Positions 31,886-41,924 are shown, counted from the first letter of the stretch. The stretch: 64,000 nucleotides of DNA from Effrenium voratum (GCA_963377175.1 CAUJNA010003776.1:124001-188000); one strand, 5' to 3'. Notes: generated by a model not told the origin, from the letters alone. Numbers and translations are program-made.

Positions 31886-31973
31886 CTCTGTGGCCCCGGG
31901 CGCGGAGGGCGCGCACTGGCGCCCACATCTCGGGGGGGGACAAAATGTAGGCCTGCTGCTCCATCGGCAAGGC
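31886..31973 (-). CDS. PARP-like gene exon (MEQQAYILSPPEMW)
   Basis: The acceptor is GGGCAG before 31973. The 88-bp exon reads ALPMEQQAYILSPPEMWAPV and then RALRARGHR. The donor is CAGAG|GTCGAA. Start phase 0 and end phase 1 fit the neighbours at 32976 and 29792. In PARPs this position lies between the first helix and the RV-N motif, so it would be an unusual insertion. Confidence 0.6.
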
Positions 31974-32067
31974 CTGCCCAGGCGCTCCATGAAAGGAAAG
32001 AAAAAGGAAAGAAACAACCCAGCGAGAAAATCTCCGCGTGCGGAAATTTTGGATTTGAACAACGGTT

Positions 32068-32100
32068 TCGGGTTTAGGGTTTAGAGTTTAGGGTTTAGGC
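32068..32100 (+). repeat. Interstitial TTTAGGG telomere-like repeat
   Basis: GGGTTTAGGGTTTAGAGTTT continues with AGGGTTTAGG, about four to five units with one error. TTTAGGG is the telomere repeat of dinoflagellates and plants. Confidence 0.8.
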
Positions 32101-32644
32101 TCCACGCGCGATAGTGGATTTGAACAACGGAGCCCTTAAAAACAAAACAAATGTCGGAAACCCCGTTTGGACAAAAACAAGTTGCAGCGCTTTGCCATTA
32201 CGGAAGGGATCTGGCTGGCCTCATTACTTTACCATGGTCAAAGTCAGCCCCTAAGTCTTTAAGTGGTGGGCTAAAGGGAAACAACCGGTTCCATTTTCTG
32301 TCTTTGACCCCCCGAAACCGTCAAAATAATGATTCCAGTCTGGTTGCCGAAACAAAAGTTGTTGGACGGCTGGTGACCTGCGAGTCCCGAGCTCACAGCT
32401 GACGGCTCGGAAGGTCCGGGCCAACTAAAACTGGCGGGGGGGGGGGGGTGTTGAGTGGAAATCTTCGTGGGTTGGACTTTCAATGGTCGGAAGTCACAGG
32501 CTTAGATGTGCAAATCCAGGGGACCCCCCCTTTTTTGATCTTCGGATGCGTTTGATGCCCCTTTGAAAGCCAGCAACCAACATATTAGCGTTGAAAGTAG
32601 AGGGGTTCCACTGGTTACAGCTTGGTTCTAATCATTGCCAGGCT

Positions 32645-32740
32645 TTCATTTGCATAAGCCCCGTGAAAAATTCCAGTAGTGAAATCCACTCCCTCTAAAA
32701 CCAACCAAACAAATACCACATATACTTAAGCAAATGGAAG
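32645..32740. mobile_element. Family E palindromic element
   Basis: TTTCATTTGC at the left and GCAAATGGAAG at the right are inverted. CCAGTAGTGAAATC and CTCTAAAACCAAC in the middle are shared with the other E copies (42623, 47283, 56104, 63597). Confidence 0.65.
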
Positions 32741-32880
32741 CAAAGTGCCATTGATTTTTGCCCAAACAAACCACCATTTCCCAGCGCCATCGATTCCACT
32801 CCCCCCCCCCCCACAAAAAAAAAAGAGGAAAACTCCGCCACCGCCACGGATCTGATTCTTGCGCCGTCCCATTCAACTCG

Positions 32881-32942
32881 TTTTTTCTTCTTCTTCTTCT
32901 TCTTCTTCTTCTTCTTCTTCTTCTTCTTCTTCTTCTTCTTCT
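32881..32942 (+). repeat. (TTC)n microsatellite
   Basis: About 20 uninterrupted TTC units lie just past the 3' end (on the - strand) of the exon at 32976. Confidence 0.98.
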
Positions 32943-32975
32943 CGGGCCAGCGAGCGCAAGGCGCGCTCTTCGCGC

Positions 32976-33087
32976 CTTGAAGGCGGCGTTCACCATGCGG
33001 AACTCCTCGGTGCCCGGCTGCACGTCGAAGAGGTGCCCGCTGGAGGAGTAGCCGTTGGTGGACCAAAGCCGCGTGACCTCCTGGGGG
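32976..33087 (-). CDS. PARP-type catalytic domain, first exon of the domain
   Basis: After acceptor GCTTCAG at 33088, the frame reads PQEVTRLWSTNGYSSSGHLF, then DVQPGTEEFRMVNAAFK. F-x-V-x-P-G-x-E-E-F-x-x-V-x-x-x-F is the opening strand-helix of PARP catalytic domains. The proposed donor is a GC site (AAG|GCGCGA), giving phase 0 into 31973. If that is wrong, the frame runs on to about 32941. Exons farther up would carry the N-terminal part. Confidence 0.7.
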
Positions 33088-34401
33088 CTGAAGCCTCAGC
33101 CGGGAGCAATCGGCGCTTCGATCGATAGACCTCACTTGAGGTCACTTGCTCAAAAACCCGGGATCAAAATGGTCGTAACCTAAGAAGGCGGATATCCGCA
33201 ACTACTTATGGTTGGGAGTGTCCCTTACTAACCTTCACTTACCCGGGTTTTGATTGTGACTCACTTGAGTAGATGGCCCACCGGTTGTGTCCGACTTTTG
33301 GTTCATCACGAAATGGTCGGTCAAAACCCAAAAAGTAGATCCAGTTCAGGAATTCAGAAAGTGAGAAACAAACCGGAAGTGTTGTTTCCTTGAAGAGCTG
33401 TATGAGCTCTGCATTTAGATTCTACATAATTGCTGAGCTATCGAACTGCAAACAATACTGGCTTCCAAACTGAGAACTTCTTGGCCTGCGCTCGGGGACA
33501 TGCTCTGGCGGAGCTCGGGTACCGTAGCCAAGAAGCCGTGCTTGGGGGATGCGTTCGGACAACCCGTTCGTCTTCTGCCGTCGCGCGGATTTGGTTTCAA
33601 AAAGAAATCCTCGGGACCTCCCCCCGCCGTTTTTCTCGCATTTTGCGCCTAAGTCGATGGGGCCACTGGGCTTGATCCGAGGTCCAGGGCCCTCCTAGAG
33701 AGGCTCTCTGTTGGGGGGGGAGGCTGTGGGCTCCCTGGAAAAGCCCGGGAGGAGCCAAGGTTGATAAGCCCAGGGAAGGGCCCAGAATTCTGGGATTAGG
33801 CTTCAAGGCCCATGGTGAGTCAATTCTTCCCCCTTCAAGTTCTTTTACCTTCTGGAACCAAGTTGGCAGGACATCTGCCTCATGTGTCCGGCTTCCCGTC
33901 CATCTCGTGCCGTTGAAAGAGGGTTCTTGCGGCTCGTCGTTTTTTGGGAAGCGGAGCCCCGGTTCTTCTGGGTTCCCTTTAAATAGGAACAAGAAAAGGG
34001 TACCCCCCAAAAAGACACCCATTTTGCAGGCGTCCACTTGACCCTTCCTCCGCTCTGGCCGCTTCCACCCCGCCCCCACCCTACCCCAAAGCTGTGAACA
34101 ATGACACCTTCTGTGATACCTTCTGTGATACCTTCTGAGACACCATATCACAGAAAGCGGAGAAACTAAAGAACAATGTTCCACCACACAGATGGCGGTT
34201 CCATTCTTGATTGGTGTCAAGGGAAGCCAGAAGCAAACGGTTTTAAGCTATTATCAGAAAATGTGCCCACCTCCGACTTGAAATCCAACCAATCATAGGT
34301 GACCTTTTGGGAAAAATAGATGGGCTTCCCTGGCAAATGGTTTTTAAAACCAACTTAGACCAGTCTATTTCCAACCAAACTAAGCGATGAACAGGACCCC
34401 T

Positions 34402-34495
34402 GCTGTGGATGGACGAAATCCAGTCGCACCACCCAAGAAGCCATGATCGAAGCCATTGCTCGTTGGTATTTACGTTGGGGAATCGAATCATTTTT
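34402..34495. mobile_element. Family B element, partial
   Basis: CTGTGGATGGACGAAATCCA and the AAGAAGCCATGATCGAAGCC interior match family B. The right terminus is missing or diverged. Confidence 0.5.
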
Positions 34496-34617
34496 TAGGG
34501 TGTCTGATTTGGGTGTGGCTCAAAATTAACAGCTGGGGTTACGCAGATTTCGGTCTTTGTTTCCGTATACCAACGTGCCATTTTGGGCATTTCTTTTTGA
34601 GCGACAGCCATTTCTGT

Positions 34618-34737
34618 GGTGCGGAACGGACGGATGGATGTTGCGGCACCCAATTCTCCACCCAAATCCTTGCGAGCGGCCCAGCCACAGCTCCGCCTCG
34701 TTGCGGGGCACAGACAGCCTCGCTCGAGAGTGGAACC
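34618..34737 (-). CDS. Candidate exon
   Basis: The best - strand frame reads FHSRARLSVPRNEAELWLGR and then SQGFGWRIGC. This GC-rich island lies between AT- and homopolymer-rich DNA. The borders are not resolved. Confidence 0.4.
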
Positions 34738-35489
34738 CGAAAAAAAAAGCCCGGAGGGGGGGAAATAGGTGTCCTTCCAGTTGCCTATTCCCCCCCCACC
34801 TGGATTTTTCATAAGCCAAAAGGTGGAGGGGGGGGGGGAGGTGTGCTTCCATATGCTTATTCCCCCCCCCCCCCCAAGAAAACCCGGTTTGTGTTCTCAA
34901 CCAACCTGTTTCTTGGACCCATAAGCCAAGAGGTAGAATGGAGGCCGGAAAAACGGTTTGCGGGTGGAAAAACAGGGTTCCCCGGGAAAACATGATAACA
35001 TATTATGTCCAGTAGTGACGTCGATTCCCTCCAAAAACCAACCTCAGGCAAAATAATCATCTTAAGCAATTGGAAGTTTCATGGCCTTTCAAACCAAAAG
35101 GGACCACCCCCGGGTTTATTAATCCTGGGTCAACATTAGATGGGTGCCACTGGTTGCGGGTTGGTTCTGATCATTTACCAGTGCTATCCATTTTACCGAG
35201 AGGGCGCCGATGTTCGGAAGGTGCTTTGGGGCTTCCTGGCACATCCATGCGGGATCTTCCATGGACATGATCTGTGAACCCTCAACCCCAACATTGCTGG
35301 CATTTTGGGGGCGGAGGGAGCCCCAATTTGCCCTTACTAAGTTCTTAATCAAGGCTCTCTTTTTGGCCGGGAACCGCATTTTTTTTCATCTTGTTTCAAA
35401 AACCAGCTGTTTCTCTGCCTTTTTGATGGCTTCCTGAAAAAAAAAAAAAACTGATCCCTGGGTTCAGGATGGAAAATTGGAAGGTACCC

Positions 35490-35688
35490 CTAGAGCCCTC
35501 CGCACATCCATCCGCACATCCATCCGCATCCTCATCGATCCGCCGAAGCATCGGTCCGCGTCCCCGGCGCCTCTCTTTCCAGGTGCGGTGGAAATGGATC
35601 TCCGGGCCCTCCTTGCAGAGCACCGCATCGATCAGCCGCGGCAGCACGTCGTGGTGCAGCAGCGACTCCTTGGAGGGAGCCGGGCCGG
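35490..35688 (-). CDS. Candidate exon (KESLLHHDVLPRLIDAV)
   Basis: The frame after an acceptor-like GCGAG reads PAPSKESLLHHDVLPRLIDA and then EIHFHRTWKERRRG, ending in a DADGCADGCAEG repeat before GTACCT. Upstream sequence to about 35790 is also open (RFFAVLERLPDLENARTRVW in another frame) and may be a separate exon. Function unknown. Confidence 0.5.
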
Positions 35689-35954
35689 CTCGCAACACAT
35701 TTCATGAGCGCTCCATACTCTTGTGCGAGCATTTTCAAGATCAGGCAGCCTCTCCAGCACTGCAAAAAAACGATCCAGGGAGAAGTCGAGCCTCCATGAT
35801 TTGCTTGTCAGCGAGCGCTGCAAAGACAACGCCTCACCCATAGGGCAACTGGATCTCTGCCACATGGAATTGGCAAACGCGAATTGCCGCTTTGATGGGT
35901 GGGACCGCCTGACCCCACGGTAAGTGTGTGCGTTGGTGTGTTTTTGTTAATTAC

Positions 35955-36085
35955 TGGGCCAACCCAACCAAACCCAACCAAACCCAACCAAACCCCAACC
36001 AAACCCAACCCAAGCAAACCAACCCAACCCAACCCAACCCAGCCCAACCCAACCAACCCAACCCAACCCAACCCAACCCAGCCAG
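35955..36085 (+). repeat. AACCC/AACCAAACCC low-complexity tract
   Basis: Repeats of CCCAACC and CCAACCAAACC fill this stretch, with no gene. Confidence 0.95.
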
Positions 36086-36249
36086 GGGACCAGCCCTAGC
36101 AAAAAGAAGCAGCCCTAGCAAAAAAAGCAGCCCTAGGAAGAGAAAAAAAAAGAGCACCAGACCCCCACCCCAAACAAAATAGTGGCTTTATCCATGGTGG
36201 CTTTCTTTTAAAGCCACCACAACCATAGTGCCCCCAAGACAAAAACACA

Positions 36250-36405
36250 ACTGGGCTGTCCTCAGATCCCCCTTTTTAAAAGCTTAACTCTTCGCGGGTT
36301 CAACGGAAACCCATCCACGAAACCAACCCCAAAAAAGGCCAAGCAAGAAGCAAACCAAAATGCAAAAAGCAGAAGCTCCAGGAACCGGATGCGCGAAACC
36401 GGATC
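36250..36405 (+). repeat. Dispersed family F sequence
   Basis: CTGGGCTGTCCTCAGATCCC continues through a TTAACTCTTCGCGGGTT-like core to AGGAACCGGA. Related sequence lies at 42857-42960 and 63251-63355, with a fragment near 55060. Confidence 0.6.
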
Positions 36406-36519
36406 GAGTGCTTGGACCATGTGAACCACCAGGTAAGCCAGGAATCGAAACCCCTCTACCTTGCAACCAAATCAACCGAAAAGGGCACCTATGGTTTGGA
36501 CCAAAAGTCCCGTACGCAC

Positions 36520-36695
36520 CCAACTCCCGCCCCCGACTCTCGCCCCCTCTCGCATCGCTTCCGGGACCGCGCGCCTGGTTGTGGGTGTCCCCCTGCCGGG
36601 AGATCTGGCCCGAGGGCAACCGTCCGCTGTCCGCGGTCCAGTAGATGAAGGTCTTGTTCTGGCCCCCGGTGTTCATCAGCACCTGGCAGCTGCAG
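36520..36695 (-). CDS. Well-bounded exon (NTGGQNKTFIYW)
   Basis: The acceptor is the CCTAG terminus of an A-family element at 36696. The donor is TTGG|GTGCGT at 36519. The frame reads CQVLMNTGGQNKTFIYWTAD and then SGRLPSGQISRQGDTHNQAR, open over the full 176 bp. Function unknown. It is a clear case where an element end is the splice acceptor. Confidence 0.65.
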
Positions 36696-36770
36696 CTAGG
36701 TCCTCCAGATTTGAGAGGTTAGCATAAGTTGGTACCAACTGTGCTCTTTTTTGAGCCGAATGGGTTTGGG
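36696..36770 (+). mobile_element. Family A element, partial, at an exon border
   Basis: CTAGGTCCTCCAGATTTGAG and AGGTTAGCATAAG match the left half of family A. The right terminus is not seen. Confidence 0.6.
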
Positions 36771-36944
36771 TGGTTTGGGGGGTTGGGGATTGTGGAAAGC
36801 TTCATAGTGTGGATCAAGTGTCTAGTGCTTTTGGTTTCCAGTTTTAGACTGCAACAAAGACAGTCAGTTTTTGCAAGCCCATACCAAGGGTTACAAAGGG
36901 AAAGCCGGTGAAAATCAAAGCAAGGCAGCCTCAGGCCTCAGGTA

Positions 36945-37055
36945 TCTAGCTTTCCTCGAGAAGGGTGGTTTGGAGCCGAGCCAAGGGGTTTGGGGGTTTG
37001 GGGTTGTTTCCCGTTTGCCCTCTGCAAGAACCAGGGGTTCAAATCCCCAAACCAC
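36945..37055. mobile_element. Family H element with tRNA T-arm-like end
   Basis: GGTTTGGAGCCGAGCC at the left is balanced by CCCCAAACCACCCATCC at the right. AGGGGTTCAAATCCCC forms a perfect 4-bp-stem T-arm-like hairpin with a GTTCAAATC box. A closer family member is at 41837-41924. Confidence 0.5.
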
Positions 37056-37599
37056 CCATCCAAGCCCATCAAAGGGATAACTGAGGTATAGAATTCGGAG
37101 CTATCGAGGCTATAATGCCACTTATATCAGGGCTACTGCCTAACAAGCATATCAAAATTAGAGCTGTTTTTTGCCTCCACACTCCGCACATCTTCGACCG
37201 CCCTACTTGCGGTTGGACAAATACTCTCCCCCTCTTGCAGGTTGCTTTTTGGGGGGAGGGTCCCGAAGCAGAGTTGCTCTTCCCCCCACTTCAAAGGCTC
37301 CCCCTCCCTTGCGCTCTGGAGACCGACCCGGTCCCCCAGTTGAAATGCATCTTGCAGCCACTTTCTGAGCAATCAACACCCAGTATTTTTCAGGTGAGGT
37401 TGGTTGACTGGAGTATTTTCAGTTGAAGTTGGCTGACTTGAGTGTGACTTGAGTATTTGTAATCCACCGAGCAAACATGAGTCTTTCCTGCAAGGCCTTG
37501 CCCGGAATATCTACAGAACACCCACTCTCCAAAACCCCATTTTTTCAGGCCGGCTACTCCACGCCAATGAAACGGAAAACCCGCCCCCTCCCCCCCGGC

Positions 37600-37740
37600 T
37601 TTTGACCCATGGCCCCTCCTTGCGTCTCCCCCAAACACACGCCTCGAGCTCGGCCCGGGAGATGGGGTAGACCTGCCGGACGCAGTTTTGGGTCGAAGCC
37701 ACGAGGAGCTCTTCCATTGGGCTCTCCGCTCACGGCGGTC
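37600..37740 (-). CDS. Candidate exon (MEELLVASTQNCVRQ)
   Basis: The - strand frame reads MEELLVASTQNCVRQVYPIS and RAELEACVWGRRKEGPWVKS. The other frames are less protein-like. The borders are unresolved. Confidence 0.5.
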
Positions 37741-38544
37741 CATTCCCAAAAACAAAACCCGCTGAACACCGACACGTCGGCTGTTCCTATGCTCCAATTT
37801 TTCCGGCTAGGCCAAGGTGTTAAACAAACAACACGTAGCTCATGCTCAGTCCGAAAGTTGAGGGTCACGGAACCCCTGGCAAGGCTTTCTCTCACTTCCG
37901 AAGTGGATGGACCGAATGGCCGTCCCAACCTCCTTTTGTGTTCCCGTCCCCTGGGGAAACTAAAAAACGCATACTTCCAGTGAAATCGACTCCCTGTAAA
38001 ACCAAGAGGGAGACATAGCCAAACATCTGACACGCAAATGGCAGTTCAAAACTTGGGAATAAGATCTTAGGATCGACGGGACTCATCCATCAACAAACAT
38101 TGGTTTTCAACCATGGTTTCTCAGGTGGTGCGGAATGAGCTTCGCAACCATCAGTATGACATCTGTTTGACAGGCAATGGGTGCTTGGCAAACCGCACCC
38201 CAAGCACTCGCTTCCTTGGCATGGTCGTTTACCCCCCCATGAACAATGAACAGAACCAATCAACAGGAAAACTACAAACAAAGTAAAGAAACATGTTGTT
38301 ATGCTCCACAATTTGTCGGGCCCAAGAAAACCTGTTTTTTCCAGGCTGTTCAAGATGGAGTGTTTGCCAATCCTAATCCCGTAATCCCCTATTGGAAAGT
38401 CACAACAAAGTAGACCGTTTCCTTATCTTTGTGTAACCCCTGGGTTCAGGATCTTTGCGGATTGCCTTTGCACAGCCCACTTTTCCCCCCCCCCCCAAAG
38501 AAATACTCACTTCTGCGCTTCACGTTTCCTGGGCCCAAGCGACC

Positions 38545-38690
38545 GAACCCGAGACTCCGCGGAACGCCGCTTTTCGGCGCCGTCTCCAGGCCCCGAAGCA
38601 GCGGAAAATCGGGCGTCGCCTCATCGTTGGACCCCACCGCCATGGCCACGTTCGCCTCCTGCGAACCGTCGGACCCAGATATTGGTGGGT
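38545..38690 (-). CDS. Candidate exon (GSDGSQEANVAMAVG)
   Basis: The - strand frame reads SGSDGSQEANVAMAVGSNDE and ATPDFPLLRGLETAPKSGVP. This is an isolated GC-rich island. Confidence 0.5.
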
Positions 38691-39360
38691 GGTCCCCTTT
38701 CAGCTTCGTCCCAGGTTGGTTCGGTTGTTTGGTTAGGGGCAGAGGCCACAGGAGGACATGGGGGTCAACTCCCAAACCACCAATTAAGGGGGTATTCAGC
38801 AAAGACATTGGTGCCTGGAAAACGGACAGATTTTGAAGGGGCAAGTAACTCGCAGGTGTGAACTTTGATTGGGCCCACGCCCTTTGGTGGACAATGTTGG
38901 GCCAAGCTGGCTGTGGCTCAAAAAATGTACCCAAAATTGCCCCTAGGTAAGTGGAGGTAAAAATGGAAACAAAGACAAACACCTGCGCAATCCTAGCTCT
39001 TAAAGAATTCCTTGGTCTGGTCTCCTGAGGGAACGCAGGTTGTAGCAAGGTGCCGGGCCAGGTGAAAAGGAAAACCCCTCCATGTGCCCGGTTGAGGTGG
39101 ATCCCCCAAAACCCTCAAATGGGGCAGTCGGATTCCTTTTTGACTCGCTTCAACCCAACAACAAAAAGGTCACCTTCAAAATAACAACGTAGACCCAAAT
39201 TGACACTTTGCTGTGCTACCACCGAGGCTTTAGTCCCATTCAGGAGGGTCCCAATTTTCTAGCACTATGCCCCTGGAACAACATGAGGCTTCTGTGAGTT
39301 CCTTTTTTGCCTGGCTGCAAATCCCGGTGACGCAAAAGTGGTGACACCAGGTGGACTTAC

Positions 39361-39372
39361 CAATCACCCTGG
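39361..39372 (-). CDS. Possible 12-nt microexon
   Basis: On the - strand, the CCTAG end of the A-family element at 39372 is followed by CCAGGGTGATTG and then GTAAGT, a consensus donor. This would be a 12-nt exon. Inferred only. Confidence 0.3.
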
Positions 39373-39495
39373 CTAGGTCCTCCAGTCGAGAGGTTAGAAT
39401 AAGGGTGCCCTTTTTCTGTAGTCTATTTTAGTAGGGGAACCCCCCCAAAAAAGTTGGTCAAAGGGCACCTAGCTGGCGTAGCTGGGGGGCCTAGC
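39372..39495 (+). mobile_element. Family A element, copy 3
   Basis: GCTAGGTCCTCCAG and CTGGGGGGCCTAGC are inverted ends. GAGGTTAGAATAAGGGTGCC and TGTAGTCTATTTTAGTAGGG are shared interior. Confidence 0.85.
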
Positions 39496-39944
39496 TGGAG
39501 TATTTGGCAGCATCTTCGTTCTGGGAGAGAACATTCGCCAAACCGATGCTGCAAGTCTCGCCAAGTACAGTCGGTTGGAAGGGAATCCAGTTAGATCGTG
39601 GGTTCTAGCCCCTTGCTGGATGGTATTCCAGGTTCCCACAAAAAAACAACCCAAGTTGTGTCCCCTGTTTTTCAGAAACGGCAATGTCCTTTTCGACCAA
39701 GCGGAGCTGGGTCTGGAACCCTTTGGCAGAATTCAAGCTCTGAGCTGCTTGCTGGTTCTCAGTAGGGAATGAGGGAATGGCCTTTGAACAAGCCATCTTC
39801 TATGGCTTCCTTGAATGGAAACCCTGGGTCAAAACCCCCTACTGCGCACCAGCAAGGCTACTTAGCGTCCAGTTTCCCAGCACCTTTCCTCTCCGCTTTC
39901 GTAATGGCCCGTGTCTTTCATTGGCGCCCCCCCCCAAAGCCCAC

Positions 39945-40035
39945 CGCGGGATGGCGCAAGCGTCTCCTGCGGTAGGCGATTGCACATGGGGTGCCTCAGA
40001 AAGCGACATTGGAGGTGGCCGATGGCACCGAGGGA
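39945..40035 (-). CDS. Candidate exon (HLQCRFLRHPMCNRL)
   Basis: The - strand frame reads GAIGHLQCRFLRHPMCNRLP and QETLAPSRG. The borders are unresolved. Confidence 0.45.
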
Positions 40036-40273
40036 GAGGAAAGGGAAGCGGAAGGAGAAAAAGGAGAAAAACAGGAGGAGAAATAACATCTACAAATCCA
40101 CCGGCAAATGGAAAAATACATAAATCAAGCAGTGAATGCGTGAATCAAAAACGAAACAAACACGCACGACATACGTGTAACAAAACCAACAAAAAACAAT
40201 ACAAAGTGGGAGCAACCTGACTTGGACATAACATCTCGATGCACTGAAAGTAGAGAAGACTTGGTTGACTCAC

Positions 40274-40319
40274 CTGGCATAGCCCGTCTTGAGAACTTCG
40301 GACTAGAAGGTCCCGAGTG
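40274..40319 (-). CDS. Exon after an introner-like intron
   Basis: The acceptor is CAGTAG ending at 40320, and the donor is CCAG|GTGAGT at 40273. Continuing the frame of the exon at 40469, it reads STRDLLVRSSQDGLCQ. The single leading base fits the two-base phase left by the upstream exon. Confidence 0.6.
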
Positions 40320-40468
40320 CTACTGTGGATGGTTGCGAAATCCGACTCTTAGGCACCACCCTTCAGAAGCCCTGGAATGAGTCGATTCCCCAACGTAAAT
40401 ACCCACCAGCAATGGTTTCCTATGGTTTCAAAGTGGTGCGAAATGGATTTCGCAACCATCCACAGTAC
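40320..40468 (-). other. Intron made of one family B element
   Basis: On the - strand the donor GTACTG starts at 40468 and the acceptor CAGTAG ends at 40320. The element 40321-40467, with perfect 23-bp inverted ends, fills all but the first and last base. Splicing restores one frame across the junction. Confidence 0.65.
40321..40467. mobile_element. Introner-like family B element, best copy
   Basis: The perfect 23-bp terminal inverted repeats begin TACTGTGGATGGTTGCGAAA and end at CCATCCACAGTA. The interior has further AACCATNGG/TTCAAAG pairs. Both termini contain splice-site words (GTACTG or GTGGAT; CCACAG or CAGTAG). Confidence 0.9.
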
Positions 40469-40525
40469 CTCCCCAAATGAATGCGCAGGCTTCCTTCCTC
40501 AACATGTACCCTTTGCCGTTGACTC
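40469..40525 (-). CDS. Exon before an introner-like intron
   Basis: The acceptor is GACGAG before 40525 and the donor is GGGGAG|GTACTG. The frame reads SQRQRVHVEEGSLRIHLG and leaves two bases that join 40319. Confidence 0.55.
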
Positions 40526-40666
40526 CTCGTCAAAAAGTGTGGAAAACTTTGTGTGGCGGAAAACCCCGAGATTTCCCAACAAATTTACCCAGTGGCCATA
40601 AAGATCTGGCTTTCACTTCTTCTTCTTTTTACCAGGTGGTGTGCATGGCATTTTCTCCGGTATTCC

Positions 40667-40790
40667 TTTAAACCAGGTATCAAGTAGCAGGTGCCATGCC
40701 GTTTGGTGTCCCTTCCGCGAAAAGTCTCAGGCTGCGGCGCGTTGATCAGAACCGTTGGCCTCGATGCACGGACGGATGGATGGGCTATGG
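40667..40790 (-). CDS. Candidate exon (RASRPTVLINAPQPE)
   Basis: The - strand frame reads AHPSVRASRPTVLINAPQPE and TFRGRDTKRHGTCYL. The proposed donor is ACCTG|GTTTAA. Confidence 0.5.
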
Positions 40791-41033
40791 GGGGGGCCAA
40801 TCTGAGAGTGACCAAACCGGGCGCAAAGGGCCGTGACGAATTCGGTCCTTTTTGAGGGTGCCCTCGTTTTGTTTTTTTTGAGGGCCTTGTTTTAGTTGTT
40901 GTTTTTCTTTTGAGGGCGTTGTTTTAGGATTTGTTTTTTGGGGGGGAAACCAAGAGGAAACAACATTTTTTTTCTTTTGGGGGGCGGGCGTCCCCCGATA
41001 ACTATGGTTTCCCAGACAAAATTGCTGGCCGTA

Positions 41034-41167
41034 CTGTGGATGGTTGCGAAATCCATGTCGCACCACCTAAGAAACCATGGTTGAAACCATGGTTGGTTGG
41101 CTTTTATGTTGGGGAACCGAATCATTCCAGGGTTTCTGAACGGTGGTGCGGCATTTGGTCCATCCAC
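41034..41167 (-). other. Probable intron made of a family B element
   Basis: The element 41032-41169 supplies donor GTGGATGG and acceptor CCATCCACAG on the - strand. GGCC is present on both sides. The downstream frame after splicing (YGQQFCLGNHSYRG) is less certain, since the neighbouring frame is also open. Confidence 0.5.
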
Positions 41168-41266
41168 GGCCAGGAAGTCCTCGACTCCAGAGGGCCCCGG
41201 CCCGCGCCACATGTAGCGCTCCCAAAGGCCCACGATGTAGACGCCCCCTGGCTCCGCGCTGTTTTG
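41168..41266 (-). CDS. Well-bounded exon (GGVYIVGLWERYMWRG)
   Basis: After acceptor CCTTAAGCAG, the frame reads QNSAEPGGVYIVGLWERYMW and RGPGPSGVEDFLA, exactly 33 codons. The donor GTGGAT is provided by the adjacent family B element. Function unknown. Confidence 0.65.
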
Positions 41267-41399
41267 CTGCTTAAGGAATGAACCTAGGGGCTTTGGAATA
41301 TTGTAGATCTAAGCATTCAACCTGGAAGCTTCCAGAAGTTGGGATGTGTCTGTGTTCAGATGGTGGGTTCCCTTTACCAAAAAGGGAGGGGGGTACGCT

Positions 41400-41535
41400 C
41401 ACGACAAGTTCGGGGGGTTGGGGCATGAGCCTAGGAGGCCGCAAGTTGGATCCGCGTCCGATCGCAAGATATCGCAAGCCGGAGCTTGGATCGAAATCTG
41501 TGCGGATGTTCTCAGCTGGACATGAATGAAGGCAT
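41400..41535 (-). CDS. Candidate exon, frame ambiguous
   Basis: Two - strand frames look protein-like: ENIRTDFDPSSGLRYLAIGR and NAFIHVQLRTSAQISIQAPA. The borders are unresolved. Confidence 0.4.
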
Positions 41536-41619
41536 TCAACACCTCCCCTCCGGCCATACGAAGTTCTCTTCGCCAAGACACACCATGAGAAATTCCTGAA
41601 AGAAAAAAAAGGAACACCT

Positions 41620-41740
41620 GGCTCTCGCTTGCTGAGATTCTGCAGGTGGATTGATTCCAGCGAAGACTCTCCCAACCGCAGGCGTCCAGTCCGGCCCACG
41701 GCCGCCTTCGATCACCTCGTCGAACACCAAGGTGGAAAAA
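41620..41740 (-). CDS. Candidate exon (VFDEVIEGGRGPDWT)
   Basis: The - strand frame reads LVFDEVIEGGRGPDWTPAVG and RVFAGINPPAESQQA. The borders are unresolved. Confidence 0.5.
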
Positions 41741-41836
41741 ACAAAACACCGAGAGGATTGAATCGGGGTCCGACGAAAGAGGCGGTCCTGGGTATTCCAT
41801 CTGCTTATCAGCTTTGGAACTTTTTTGTGGTTGGGT

Positions 41837-41924
41837 GGTTTGGATTGGTGGTTCGGTGGTGGGGTGGTGTCCCCTTTTCCCTCAAGCACCAGGGGTTCAA
41901 ATCCCCAAACCGCCAATCCAAACC
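41837..41924. mobile_element. Family H palindromic element
   Basis: GGTTTGGATTGGTGGTTCGG and CCAAACCGCCAATCCAAACC are 20-bp inverted ends with two mismatches. Inside is AGGGGTTCAAATCCCC, a T-arm-like hairpin. Related ends occur at about 25060-25140 and 36945-37055. Confidence 0.7.
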
